64,000 bases of DNA, taken from assembly GCA_030762935.1 (NCBI GenBank), contig CM060895.1, positions 37,302,001 through 37,366,000 of the forward strand. Reading direction: 5' to 3'. The notes beneath the pieces were generated by a model. That model saw only the letters and a program-made list of their open reading frames with translations. It was not told where the DNA came from and did no database searches. Numbering within the stretch: position 1 is the stretch's first letter; the number at the start of each line of letters is the position of its first letter. This document shows positions 11,886 to 26,292 of the stretch, piece by piece. Position numbers and translations under genes: made by a program. Source of the DNA: Hymenopus coronatus. Its lineage: Eukaryota; Arthropoda; Insecta; Mantodea; Hymenopodidae.

Positions 11886-12897
11886 ACATGAAAGTCGAGA
11901 GCCAAAGAAGAGAACGGATTCGATTTTCCGCCTAGTTCACAGCGCTGACGTATCATTGACATAATTATCCTCACCTTTAAACACCGCATACGTCACAAAG
12001 TTTCCGCTCAGTTTGTGATGCGCAAGCAGACGTGAGTTTACCGCTCTCGTGCACTGCAAGTGAGCGTAGATGACATCACGCGCACTCGGATACAGGTTCA
12101 ACGCATGACGAAGCACTTCTTTCGCTCTTATTAATTCATGACGAACTCTCAGGCTTTTAAACCAATGCACGTTTGTAACTTTGCTCTCACCATGAACGTT
12201 TCTCTTATATTTCTAACTTCTGTGGAATTGTTTTCCTTTAAACGAGGTCATTCATTTTCCGCTAGATGTATGGTGTTCTTAAACTCTTTAACAATTGCGT
12301 TAACCATTCTTTAAATTGTCGTTTTAAACTTAAAGGGGCCCTCAAAATACACATTTCGGTGATATATAGGGTGGAATAAAACTTTTCCACTACCTACCAC
12401 AGATAGAAAGGTGGTAGAAAGTAAAAAAAAAAAAAAAACTCAGTCTTAGACTAAAACTGAACTCCGAGGTTAATTCAAAAAGGTACTTTTTTAATTTGTA
12501 TATTATTGTTATTATTATTGTTGTTATCTGTAGAGTAATTGCATTTTTTCCCCTTTCTTTAAACAAGAATCAACACCTGGTTGGCCTTTGAGTAAGGCAA
12601 AAGAGCAAACTTGCTCGATGCTCTTACGAATGTCAGAGACAGCTAACTAGTATACGCGCACCTTTTCTTGGGAGGTAATTTTAGGCGAAAGGAGGGCTTG
12701 TTGCTATAACGAACTATTGATTTACGATTTGGAAATCGATAATTTTAGTTCTATCATTAATTAGTTATTTCCTGTAACTCTTAAGTGGAGCATCGCTACG
12801 ACGTATCCTTGATCGGATTTGAATTTCTAGTTCGTGAGTTCGCCGCTATGCGCCATGGTGACGAGGGCACTTCTATTATGGGATAAAATTAGGAATT
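11886..12897. other. Unassigned spacer with one weak open frame
   Basis: A minus-strand frame at 11937-12170 (77 codons) has balanced composition and higher GC than its surroundings. It has no homology I recognise and no splice context that stands out. It could be an unannotated exon or chance. Confidence 0.25.
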
Positions 12898-13212
12898 CAA
12901 TGTTTGAAAATAATTCACATTCAAGCCTATCAGGTGTTTTAAGCAAAGCTATTATTGTTGTTATTATTTGTGTTGTTGATGATAAAATGTCATTGTTTGA
13001 AAATAATTCACTTTCAAGTCTATGGGGTGACAGTTTAACCCTGAAGACGGGAACAATGTATGCTTCCGAAACGTTGGTGCCTCACCATATCCACACCTGG
13101 CTGGAATCCCGAGAGAACTTCGAAGAAAGCTATTATAGTGTTATCTTTGTTGTTGATGATGAAATTAGGAATGTCATTGTTTGAAAATAAATCACATTCA
13201 AGCCTATCAAAT

Positions 13213-13475
13213 GCAAATGGCGTGTTATTTATGGACGCTCTTTAACTACTATGGTTCTCAGCGTCCCATTCTAAATTGGGCGTGAAAGACCGCTTATTTT
13301 TGCTCAGAGACCTCTCTATCAGGCACGGGACTAACGGCTTTACTTCCTTTCCGAAGGAAGCCATGTTAAGGATTTTTACACCCGAAAAAAATCCACCGTC
13401 CTCCGCTGGGTTTGAACCCGTTGGGTATATGATGTTGGCATGGTAACCATTACACCACGGAGGGCGACAAGTCTA
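13213..13475 (-). mobile_element. SINE-4 copy
   Basis: Same body as 7280-7576. The head on the minus strand is at the right end (TAATGGTTACCATG). It interrupts a repeat unit. Confidence 0.78.
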
Positions 13476-13581
13476 TCAGGTGTTTTAAGCAAAGTTATTA
13501 TTGTTGTCTTTGTTGATGATGAAATTGAGAATGTCAATGTTTGAAAATAACTCACATTCAAGCGTATGAGGGGTTTTAAGT

Positions 13582-13842
13582 AATAGTTACCATGCTGACT
13601 TAATATACCCAAGGTCGATGGATTTTTTTCGAGCGTAAAAATCCTTAGCATGGCTTCCTTCGGAAGGGAAGTAAAGCCGTTGGTCCCGTGTCGTAGATTT
13701 ACAGTACGTTAAAGAGCCTCAAGCCTGATAGAGAGGCCTCTGAGCAAAATTAAGCGGTCTTTCACCCCTATATAGAATGGGACGCTGAGAACCACAGCAG
13801 TTAAAGAGCGTCAATAAATAACATGCCATTTATTTTATTTAT
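13582..13842 (+). mobile_element. SINE-4 copy, inverted relative to the previous one
   Basis: The head is at about 13587 (TTACCATG), followed by the GGAAGGGAAGTAAAGCCG body. The B box is damaged. Confidence 0.72.
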
Positions 13843-13863
13843 TTCAGGTGTTTTAAGCAAAGC

Positions 13864-13886
13864 TATTACTATTATTATTATTATTA

Positions 13887-13923
<37 letters not shown>
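13864..13923. repeat. (ATT)n microsatellite
   Basis: About 60 bases of ATT repeats with one CAT interruption. Confidence 0.92.
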
Positions 13924-13927
<4 letters not shown>

Positions 13928-14105
13928 GGTTGATGGACAATGTATTTTACAATTTGATTGAATTTTTTAATACTAGAATTGTTATATGACTGACTTTTAC
14001 GTGTATATATTATTTTGACCATGTCTATTGTACTAATGTACCTAATGACTAAACAAATAAATACTAAATACTAAAATTATTATTATTATTGTTATTGTTG
14101 TTATC

Positions 14106-14161
<56 letters not shown>
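14106..14161. repeat. (GAT)n microsatellite
   Basis: About 18 GAT units, preceded by short ATT/GTT runs from 14077. Confidence 0.93.
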
Positions 14162-14684
14162 GAAAAATATGGGTTCTGTTAAGGCAACAAAGATTTTGAA
14201 AATTGCAATTCGGGGCTTGAGTTGATCTAATCAGCGAACAACATTTTCCGCAAGATCTGTTTTGCTCCTGGCGGCTCACAAACCAAAAGCGTTCGATGTC
14301 GTTGATTAAGATGAGTGAACAAAAGGCTGAAGTGCTGTACATGACATGGGCTGCCTTATGCACGGTTACGGTAATTAACAGCACCTCAAACCCAGGTAAG
14401 AGTTAATTAACTTGATTCTTGGACCACTGATCTGTGAAATTAAGTTCAAAGCTTTGTTTTATCATGCACCTTTTGAACACAGACTGTCACAAAGGGCTGC
14501 AATAAGAACCATTGATGTTTTGGGCTGGGGGTGGAGCGCAAAAAGCGTTACGGTACTGCATGGGTGCTTCTCACTTTCTTCTTCAATTCGTCACGACATA
14601 TTCTGTCTCTATAACAGTATTAGATCAGCAGCGTCTTCAGTATGAGAGAAATCCAGTTTGGTTCACGAGCAGAACAGATACAAA
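14162..14684. other. Unassigned spacer
   Basis: No supported gene or repeat. Confidence 0.45.
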
Positions 14685-15512
14685 TATCTGATGTTCTCCA
14701 TTCCCATCACTTTGTCTACATCTCTGTGACAAATTATTGTTAAAAATCTTATTCTTCTATCTACTTCATGCTCGTCGAGATAAACATTAGCAGAAATTGT
14801 CCTTATTACTTTGTTCCTTGTAAGGTTAAAAATCTAATATGTTCCATTCACATGATATCCTCTAACTGTTCGACAAACAAACCTTTTATTCAAAAGATTA
14901 ATCTCTTATCTACATCAGCTGATCAAGAGAAACATAAGCAGAATTAGTCTTATTATTATGTTCCTCTTAAGTAGAAAGGAAAATAAGAAAATGCACAGAC
15001 TAAAGAAATATCTCTCTCGTCTTTTAACAGCCGGTCGCTATGTGAATCAATTGAAATTCCAATCTCTTGTCTTGCCAGGAGTGAACAAACGAGAAACGAG
15101 AAGTTGTGTTCCCGTTTGGGAAAAGTTTAAGTGGCTTAAAAAAAACCAATAATCCAGAATATCTCGAAAACGGTTAAGTCTAAACGAAAAAGGTATATAA
15201 CATAAATTGTGTATTTTAATGAGATCTACATTTTTTTGTAGTAAGTTTTTGTGTATCTCTTACGGTTTGCCAGTTATATAAAAGTCATCCAGAATGAACA
15301 GGTCTTCAAAGGCTATTCTCAGAAATTTCAAGGTATACATTTCGTTTGTCATAAAAATATCTTATTTTAATCCAAATCGTTAGCGCCGTTTTTGAACAAA
15401 ACAAAATTTTCGAAAAATATTCCATGTAAAGGCTGATTGGGAGGATTTTCTTGAAAATCTTTGTGTATCATTGGAAGATACCAAACTTAAATACCAAGTT
15501 CCGATACACCTG
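14685..15512 (+). mobile_element. Two adjacent family A pieces
   Basis: 14685-14826 is a head fragment. 14832-15512 is a longer copy of the divergent subfamily, lacking the microsatellite and right end. Confidence 0.68.
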
Positions 15513-15540
15513 TTCCGATCTGTCATTCATCCATTTCTTA

Positions 15541-15766
15541 CGTTGCCGAGTGGTTAGACTACTCGCCTCTCACCTAGACGGGCTGGGTACGATCCCAAAC
15601 GACCGAATGTGTGATTTGTGGTGGACAAAGCGGCGCAGGTGCGGGTTTTCTCCGGGTTCTCCTGTTTGCCCTGCCATCGCATTCCACTAGTGCTCCATCT
15701 TCATTCTATGTATCACCAGTTTGCGGTACCATGGTAGTAAATGCGGGCGCAAAACACTATTAAAAA
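15541..15766 (+). mobile_element. SINE-3 (tRNA-headed)
   Basis: The head is GCCGAGTGGTTAGACTAC with B box GGGTACGATCCC. The body contains CATCGCATTCCACTAGTGCT. Relatives are at 27552 and 54521. Confidence 0.78.
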
Positions 15767-15774
15767 CCCCCATT

Positions 15775-16018
15775 TCTTAGGAGGTCTTTCTCTTTTTGTT
15801 ATTGTCTGTGATGCGGGACCATATACAAAAGTAGACACAGTCATAACTTTATAGAATTTCAATTGTTTCCTTTCTGTTTTTCTTCTAAACGCTATGTAAT
15901 TGTGGAAACCAAATAGCTTGAAATCTATTAATTCTTTTCTCAACGCCTTTGTCATATTTGAACTAATGTCACAACCTAAATAATTGAAGTGGGATGCTTG
16001 TTCTAAAAGTTCCTCGTG
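15775..16018 (-). pseudogene. LINE reverse-transcriptase C-terminal fragment
   Basis: The minus strand reads HFNYLGCDIS and then QLKFYKVMTVSTFVYG, typical of the end of the RT domain in insect non-LTR retrotransposons. About 80 codons remain. A trinucleotide ATT/ATC tract (16018-16055) lies at the upstream side and a SINE tail directly abuts the downstream side. Confidence 0.65.
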
Positions 16019-16057
16019 TATTATTATTATTATCATCATCATCATCACCATCATCAA

Positions 16058-16720
16058 TCTGATCAGATTCTTAGAAATCTAAGTCTTAGTTGTAGATATG
16101 TTGCAGTTAAATCATAATGCATTGCATGGTTGTTGTGGTTTTTTTTTTTGTTTTTTGTTCTGTTGTGTGTTTTTTTTTTTTTTTTAATCTATGTATGTAC
16201 TTATATAACCTTAGAAACACAAAGGCTAAAATTAATCTTCATAAAACCTACTGGATGTCAGTATATGGTGCTTCTTTTGTTATAGATGTTAAAATACACA
16301 GTTAAGACCGAAAGGCAAGTTCAACCTGAAGAAGATTTCTTCAAGACAATACATACTCCAACCCAACCACTCTTGTCATTTATATCAAACCGGAAAGGGA
16401 ACCTGAATTCTCACCGCTCCCATGTTCTGCACCACATAGAACCTTTTATACAGCTGTAGTAGTTGACAATAAAACGGAATTCAAGGCATTACAGGATGTG
16501 TCAGTAAACAATGGGCAACGGTCCTCTGGATACCGTTAGGCTCAGTAGAATATTTAATATTTTTGTCATGTAGAAGTTATATAATACAAAAGTGCAATAG
16601 AAGGGGAAATCGAAGACAAATCATTGTGGTATACCATCCTAACATTATATACTCTTGTGAAAACCTCCCGTTTCGTGCTAAGCATTGTATAACTACGATC
16701 AAATATTGCTACTGGAAAAA
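16058..16720. other. Unassigned spacer
   Basis: T-runs at 16139-16184. No gene is supported. Confidence 0.45.
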
Positions 16721-17255
16721 TCTGATGCGTTCTATTCACATGACTTTCTCTATCCATTCCACTAACAAATTTTGCTTGCAAATGATTACTCTTTTATCCA
16801 CGTCACACTAATCTAGATAAACATTAGCAGAATTTGTTTTAATATTTGTTTCCTTATAAGCAGAACGCAAATAAGGGAATGCATTAGGCAACATATACAT
16901 TTTATTTCAGGTAAATTAATCAAAATCGTTAGAGCCATTTTAAGAAAATCAAAATTTGCGAAAAAAAGTTCCATGTAAAGGGTAGTTGGGGGTGGGGGGA
17001 TTTTCTTGAAAATCTTCGTGCCACATCCTTGGAAGATACCAATCTTAAATATCAAGTTTGGTATTTAATGGCCTTTCGTTTTTGAGCTATGCTGTCCACA
17101 GACACAGACGCATACACGGACCTTTTTCTGAAAATGCTTTTTTTGGATTCAGGGGGCCCAAAACATGTATTTCCGGTGAACTCTCGGTATCGATTTTTTG
17201 GGTGCAATATGATACCTTCTCTACACACTATGTACATAGTACGTATAGAGAAAGT
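16721..17255 (+). mobile_element. Family A element with internal deletion
   Basis: The head and right half are present. About 350 bp is missing at about 16890. Confidence 0.8.
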
Positions 17256-18190
17256 AATAAAATCAAAAATATGCATCTAATATTTTCTCAAATGCGATAG
17301 GCATTCTATTGAAATGAACTGTAAATTAATTACAGTAAAATAGAAAATTAAAGGATTGGTTCATGTTGATTAAGATGTATTTAACCACGAAACGAAGCAG
17401 ATTCCGATAAATAATAATTTAGTTATATGTAAATTTTTGAGATATTAAATAAAACATCTTTGTAAATTGCATTATTTCTAGCATGAGTACAACTCATTAT
17501 GCGATGGTGATAATGACAATGATAATAATAATATAATAATAATTTGACGTAAATTGTAGGTTAAGCAATGAAATATTTGATATTTTTATTATAGTTTGAA
17601 TTGCCTTCAGCCCAACTTCGTGATGTGAGCGTAGCGCATATGTCTTACATCAAAAAGTCCCGAGTTCAAATCTCAATTAGACCACTTAGCCTGATAAGTA
17701 TGTTTCCGAAGCTTTCTCTTATCCTTATAAGATGAATGTAGGGTAACGTTAACCTGTATTGAAAATTATTTCATCCTTACATGACATATACAAAACAACA
17801 AAATGCATTTAACAACTTTATTAAAACGTCTGGCGTAATAAATACCAATGCAGTAACAAATAAATGTCTAATTCTCAGGGCACCCGGAAATCCATCGAGT
17901 TGATGAAATCTGTCAATTACAGAAATTAACTGTGGCTTCGACGGACATACAAGTGTGGATAAATTATGTTCGACGTATCACTGATAGTACGCAGCTCCGT
18001 GGTTCGGTGGGTGCTATAAATACCAAACTAGCAATATTAAAAGCTTCTGTAGTATATAATCTCTGAGTTAAAATACTTTTTTCTGCAAATATGGTTCGTA
18101 TGAAACTCTAAATTAAATACCTTCTAGCCATCACACCGTATTCCTTGATACCCGGAATCGTTCTTCAGATTTCCCATACTCTTCAAAAAA
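17256..18190. other. Unassigned spacer with a tRNA-like motif
   Basis: About 17630-17700 contains GAGCGTAGCGCATATG and a B box-like GAGTTCAAATCTC. This could be an old SINE head or tRNA relic, but a cloverleaf does not form well. The rest is AT-rich and unassigned. Confidence 0.35.
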
Positions 18191-21100
18191 TCTGATGTGT
18201 TACATTCACATGACTTTCTCCAGCTGTTCCAAATACAAACTATTCTTACAAAAAATGTTCTTTTACTTCGACATAATCGTTAGCAGTTGGTCTTATTACT
18301 TGCTTCCTTCTAAATAGAAGGGAAATAAGGGAAAGCATTAACTAAAGCGATGCTCAAATCGTGTAAAAGCTAGTCCCGATGTGAAACAATTGAAGTTCGG
18401 TTAGCTTTACATGGTCCCGTATGAGAAAAGTTAAGTAATTTAAAATTGGCACCAATAAAAGAAGTATCTCTAAAACTGTCAACTCTACAAGAACAACAAA
18501 TATGACTAAATTATGTATTCTATGCAGTAAGTCTTTGTCTATCTCTCACGGTTTAACCACTATGCAAAATTCTGCAAAACTCATCTAGAATAAAGAGGTC
18601 TTCAGAGGCTGTTCCTAAAAAATTCAAAATAAACAATTTATTTTTATGTAAATGTCTTTGGTATACGGTATTTTAATAAAAATCGTTAAAAACCTTTTTT
18701 TAGAGAAATCAATTTTTCTAACATTTTTTAGATAGTCAAAAACTTCTAATTTTTTCATGTAAAGGGTAGTTTGGGGCATGTCGCATCCTTGGAAGATACT
18801 AAACATAAATACCAAATTTAGTATATAACCGACTTATCGTTTTTGAGTTAACGTGTTCAGTGACACAGGAACGTACTAAAACACACACAAACACACACGG
18901 ACACACTGAAAAACACACACAAATGGACACACTGAAACACATAAATACACACAAGGACACACTGAAACACACACATACACAGAAGGACACACTGAAATAC
19001 ACTCACGGACACACTGAAACACACACATGCACACACGGACACACTGAAATACCACACTGAAATACATACAAGGACACACTGAAATACACACATAAATACA
19101 CGAACACACTGAAATACACACATACATACACGGACACGTTGAAATACACACATACATTCACGGACACACTGAAATACACACACATATACAAGGACAGACT
19201 TAAATACATACACGGACACACTGAAATACACACATACACCTAAGGACACACTGAAATACACACATACACACACGGACACACTGAAATACACACATACACG
19301 CAAGGACACACTGAAATACACTCACGGACACACTGAAATACACTCACGGACACACTGAAATACACACACGGACAAATTGAAATATACTCACGGACACACT
19401 GAAATACACACACAGACCCACTGCAATACACTCACGGACACACTGAAATACACACATACACGCAAGGACATCTGAAATACACTCACGGACACACTGAAAT
19501 ACACATATACATTCAAGGACACACTGAAATACACACACGGACATACTGAAATACACACAAGGACACACTGAAATACACACACGGACACACTGAAATACAC
19601 ACACGGACACACTGAAATACACTCACAGACACACAAAAATACACACATACATACAAGGACACACTGAAATACACACACGGACACACTGAAATACAAACAA
19701 GGACACACTAAAATACATACAAGGACACACTGAAATACACATACCCACAAGGACACACTGAAATACACACACGGACACACTGAAATACACACACGGACAC
19801 ACTGAAATACATACAAGGACACACTGAAATACACACAAGGACACACTGAAATATAATCACGGACACACTGAAATACACACATACATACAAGGACACACTG
19901 AAATACACACAAGGACACACTGAAATACACACACAGACACACCGAAATACACTCAAGGACACAACGAAATACACTCACGGACACACTGATATACACACAT
20001 ACACACGGACACAATGAAATACACTCACGGACACACTGATATACACACATACATACACGGACACACAGAAATACACACAAGGACACACTGAAATACACAC
20101 ACGGACACACTGAAATACACACAAAAACATACTGAAAAACACACATACACGGACACACTGAAATACACACATACATACAAGGACACACTAAAATTCACAC
20201 ATACACACAAGGATATACTGAAATACACACATACATACAAGGACACACAAAAATACACACATACACACACGGACACACTGAAATACACACATACATACAA
20301 GGACACATTGAAATACACACATACACACAAGGACACACTGAAATACACACATACACACAAGTACACACTGAAATACACACATACATACATACAGGGACAC
20401 ATTAAAATACACACATACATACAAGGACACACTGAAATACACACACGGACACACAGAAATACACACAAGGACACACTGAAATGCATACAAGGACACACTG
20501 AAATACACACTGACACACTGAAATACACACACGGACACACTGAAATACACACAAGGACACACTGAAAAGCATACAAGGACACACTGAAATACACACACGG
20601 ACACACTGAAATACATACAACGACACACTGAAATACACACAAGGACACACTGAAAAACACACACAGACACACCGAAATACACTCACGGACACACTGATAT
20701 GCACACACACATACACGGACACACTAAAATACACACACGGACACACTAAAATAAACACATACACGGACACACTGAAATACACACATACATACAAGGACAC
20801 ACTAAAATTCACACATACACACAAGGACACACTGAAATACACACATACATACAAGGACACGCTAAAATTCACACATACACACAAGGATACACTGAAATAC
20901 ACGCATACATACGAGGACACACGGAAATACACACATACACACACGGACACATAGAAATACACACATACATACAAGGACACATTGAAATACACACATACAC
21001 ACAAGGATACACTGAAATACATGCATACATACGATGACACACGGAAATACACACATACACACAAGGACACATAGAAATACACACATACATACAAGGACAC

Positions 21101-24100
21101 ATTGAAATACACACATACACAAAAGGACACACTGAAATACACACATGCATAGAAGGACACATTGAAATACACACATACATACAAGGACACACTGAAATAC
21201 ACACATACATACAAGGACACATCGAAATACATACATACACACAAGGACACATCGAAATACACACATACACACAAGGACACACTGAAATACACACATACAC
21301 ACAAGGACACACTGAAATACACATATACACACAAGGACACATCGAAATACACACATACACACAAGGACACATCGAAATACACACATACACACAAGGACAC
21401 ATCGAAATACGCACATACACACAAGGACACACTGAAATACACACATACACACAAGGACACATCGAAATACACACATAAACACAAGGACACACTGAAATAA
21501 GAACATACACACAAGGACACACTGAAACACACACATTCATACAAGGACACATTGAAATACACACAAACTCAAGGACACACTGAAATACACACATACACAC
21601 AAGGACACACTGAAATACACACATACACACAAGGCCACATTGAAATACACACATACACACAAGGACACACTGAAAGACAGACATACACACAAGGCCACAT
21701 TGAAATACACACATACACACAAGGATACACTGAAATACACATACACACACGGACACACTGAAATACACACTTACACGCAAGGATACACTGAAATACACAC
21801 ATACACACGGGCACACTGAAATGCACACATACACACAAGGATACACTGAAATGCACACATACACACAATGATAAACTGAAATACACATACACACACGGAT
21901 ACACTGAAATGCACACCTACACACAAGGATACACTGAAATACACCTACACACACGGACACACTGAAATGCACACATACACACAAGGATACACTGAAATAC
22001 ACATACACACACGGACACACTGAAATGCACACATACACACAAGGATACACTGAAATACACATACACACAAGGACACACTGAAATGCACACATACACACAA
22101 TGATAAACTGAAATACACATACACACACGGATACACTGAAATACACATACACACACGGATACACTGAAATACACCTACACACACGGACACACTGAAATGC
22201 ACACATACACACAAGGATACACTGAAATTCACATACACACACGGACACACTGAAATACACACTTACACTCAAGGATACACTGAAATACACATACACACAA
22301 GGACACACTGAAATACACATACTCACAAGGATACACTGAAATACACACATACACACAAGGATACATTGAAATACACATACACACAAGGACACACTGAAAT
22401 ACACATACTCACAAGGATACACTGAAATACACTTACACACACGGACACATTGAAATACACACATACATACAAGGACACACTGAAATACACACATACATAC
22501 AAGGACACACCGAAATACACATACACACAAGGACACACTGAAATACACATACTCACAAGGATACACTGAAATACACTTACACACACGGACACATTGAAAT
22601 ACACACATACATACAAGGACACACTGAAATACACACATACATACAAGGACACACCGAAATACACATACACACAAGGACACACTGAAATACACATACTCAT
22701 AAGGATACACTGAAATACACACATACATACAAGAACACACCGAAATACACATACACACAAGGACTCACTGAAATACACATACTCACAAGGATACACTGAA
22801 ATACACACATACATACAAGGGCACACCGAAATACACATACCCACAAGGACACACTGAAATACACACACACAAGGATACACTGAAAAAATACATACACAAA
22901 AGGACACACCGAAACACACACATACCCACAAGGATACACTGAAATACACACATACACGCAAGGATACACTGAAATACATATACACACAAGGATACACTGA
23001 AATACACACATACACACAAGGACACACCGAAACACACACATACACACAATGATACACTGAAATACACACTTACACGAAAGGATACACTGAAATACACATA
23101 TACATAAGGAAACACCAAAACACACACATACACACAGGGACACACTGAAATACACATACACACAAGAACACACTGAAATACACACATACACACAAGGACA
23201 CACCGAAACACACATACACACAAGGATTCACTGAAATACACATACACGCAAGGGCACACCGAAACACACACATACACACAAGGACACACTGAAATACACA
23301 CATACATACAAGGATACACTGAAACACACATACACGCAAGGATACACTGAAACACACACACAAGGATACACAGAAACACACATACACGCAAGGATACACT
23401 GAAACACACATACACGCAAGGATACACAGAAACACACATACACGTAAAGAGACACTGAAACACACATACACGCAAGGATACACAGAAACACACATACACG
23501 CAAGGATACACAGAAACACACATACACGCAAGGATACACTGAAACACACACACACAGGGACTCACTGAAATACTCACATACATACAAGGATACACCGAAA
23601 TACACATACACACAAGGACACACTGAAATACACATACTCACAAGGATATACTGAAACACACATACACTCAAGGATACACTGAAACACACACGCAAGGATA
23701 CACTGAAACACACATACACACAAGGATACACTGAAACACACACATGGTCTCACTGAAATACACACATACATACAAGGACACACCGAAACTCATACACACA
23801 CGCAAGGATACACTGAAACACACATACACACAAGGATACACTGAAACACGCACATGGTCTCACTGAAATACACACATACATACAAGGACACACCGAAACT
23901 CATACACACACGCAAGGATACACTGAAACACACACGTGGATTCACTGAAATACACACATACAAGCAAGGATACACTGAAGCACACCTACACACAAGGATA
24001 CACTGAAACACACACGCATGGATACACTCAAACAGACATACGCGCAAGGATACACTGAAACACACACGTGGATTCACTGAAATACACACTTACACCAAGA

Positions 24101-25549
24101 ATACACTGAAAATCACACATGGACTCACTGAAATACACACATACACGCAAGGATACACTGAAACACACACGGACTCACTGAAATACACACATACACGCAA
24201 GGATACACTGAAACACACACGGACTCACTGAAATACACACATACACGCAAGGATACACTGAAACACACACATTGACTCACTGAAATACACACATACACGC
24301 AAGCATACACTAAACACACACATGGACACACTGAAATACACACATACTCGCAAGGACACACCGAAACACACACATACACGCAATGATACACTGAAACACA
24401 CATACACGCAATGATTCACTGAAACACACATACTCAAAAGGATTCACTGAAACACATATACACGCAAGGATACACTGAAACACGCATACACGCAAGGATA
24501 CACTGAAACACACATACACGCAAGGATACACTGAAACACACATACTCGCAAGGATACACTGAAACACACATACACGTAAGGATACACTGAAACACACATA
24601 CCTTCAAGGATACACTGAAACACACATACACGCAAGGATACACTGAAACACACATACACGTAAGGATACACTTAAACACACATACTCGCAAGGATACACT
24701 GAAACACACATATTCGCAAGGATACACTGAAACACACATACTCGCAAGGATACACTGAAACACACATACTCGCAAGGATACACTGAAACACACATACACG
24801 CAAGGATACACTGAAACACACATACACGTAAGGATACACTGAAACACACATACCTTCAAGGATACACTGAAACACACATACACGCAAGGATACACTCAAA
24901 CCCACATACACACAAGGATACACTGAAACACATACACGCAAGGATACACTGAAACACACATACTCGCAAGGATACACTGAAACACATACACACAAGGATA
25001 CACTGAAACACACATACCGCAAGGATACACTGAAACACACATACACGCAAGGATACACTGAAACACACATACTCGCAAGGATACACTGAAACACACATAC
25101 ACGCAAGGATACACTGAAACACACATACACGCAAGGATACACTGAAACACACATACTCGCAAGGATACCCTGAAACACACATACACACAAGGATACACTG
25201 AAACACACATACACGTAAGGTTACACTGAACACACATACTCGCAAGGATACACTCAAACACACATACACGCAAGGATACACTGAAACACACACTTGCACT
25301 GAAACAGACACATGGCCACACTGAAATACACACAAGGACACACTGAAACACACACGGACACGCCGAAACACACACATACACACGAGGACACACAAGGATA
25401 TAAGGATTTTTTTTCTAATTTTTTTTTATCTGGATTTAGGGACCCTAAAATGTGCAAGTCTCTTGAAATCTCAATATCGCATTTTGGTTTGATCGCAATA
25501 ACTAGTTACTATGTACTTAGAATATACACATGTACGTGCTAGAAAAAGT
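18191..25549 (+). mobile_element. Family A element expanded by an internal satellite
   Basis: The left half 18191-18874 ends at CGTTTTTGAGTTAACGTGTTC, exactly where other copies carry their CA tract. The right half 25401-25549 resumes with GGGACCCTAAAATGTG and ends AGAAAAAGT. Without the array the element would be about 830 bp. Confidence 0.88.
18875..25400. repeat. ~6.5 kb satellite array (20-30 bp units) inside a family A copy
   Basis: Tandem units carry the core GGACACACTGAAATACACAC. Unit length changes along the array: irregular near 18.9-19.6 kb, mostly 20-22 bp at 19.6-20.1 kb, and 30 bp at about 20.2-21.7 kb. At 21.7-24.4 kb units are mixed, and at 24.4-25.3 kb they are mainly 28 bp with GGATACACTGAAACAC. 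The minus strand is open for long stretches because 30 is a multiple of 3, producing Cys/Val-rich frames up to about 630 codons. I treat these as non-coding. The flanks are the two halves of a family A element. Confidence 0.95.
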
Positions 25550-26223
25550 AATAAAGGGATTTGCATTTTTTCCTACAGATAGCTCTGGTCTAACACATAC
25601 AGTTTTGATTTACGTACAAAGCAGCAAGCAGTGAATTAGGTTAAGCAAAGCATTACACGTGCTGGAAACAGGTTGAGGCTGATGAATAAGGAAGGCAAAA
25701 ATAAAAGGAGCACGATGACAGATATTTTTGTGGCAGTGTACTCAAGGCTAGTGAATCTTATAAATAGACAGATAACGGATCCTCAGAAGATACCTCTCTC
25801 CCCCTCCTTACAAACACATACTGTTCCTTTATTCTGTGTTTATTTCTGGACTTGGTACAGTTGGGAGCTAGTTTACTGTCCCACTCTTGTTGTTATTTAC
25901 ACTGTGTACATCTTCATCTTAATAGGTTTATTTTGTTTGTTATAATTACTACCAACTGTTACGTCATTGCCCTTTCCTAATAACTATTTACGCATTGTTA
26001 CTCTCATAGCACCAAATTGGGAGATAATGATCAACAACGTATAGAAGAAAATTGTTTTTTAACCAATCATGTCCTAATTCGCTCCGAATTTAAAGAAACC
26101 CCTTTACCACTTCAATCTTACCTGCTCTACTTATAAAGAAGAGAAACTATTGTATTCCGTCTAAAACTTCGTTACCGAGAATTCACTGAAATACAGTTTT
26201 GGTGTCCACCAATTACAAAAAAA
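25550..26223. other. Unassigned spacer
   Basis: A 90-codon frame at 25673-25945 shows no domain and I do not call it a gene. Confidence 0.45.
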
Positions 26224-26243
26224 TCTGATGTGTTCCATTCACA

Positions 26244-26292
<49 letters not shown>

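Larger units (their letters stand above)
12898..13900. repeat. Imperfect repeats of a ~90-bp unit, split by SINEs
   Basis: The phrase TGTTTGAAAATAAxTCACAT and the phrase GGTGTTTTAAGCAAAG recur at 12900-12955, 12990-13030, 13180-13212, 13476-13500, 13540-13580 and 13848-13865. Two SINE-4 copies in opposite orientation sit inside. Confidence 0.6.

Noticed and set aside
13801..14384. Ile- and Asn-rich frames
   Set aside because: Translations of ATT and GAT microsatellites.
18857..25395. Many long Cys/Val/Tyr-rich minus-strand frames (up to 629 codons) and His/Thr-rich plus-strand frames
   Set aside because: They are translations of the satellite. Units near multiples of 3 without stops keep frames open, several frames overlap, and there is no promoter or signal sequence.
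18875..25400. CRISPR-like look of regular repeats
   Set aside because: There are no unique spacers, the repeats are contiguous and the genome is eukaryotic.
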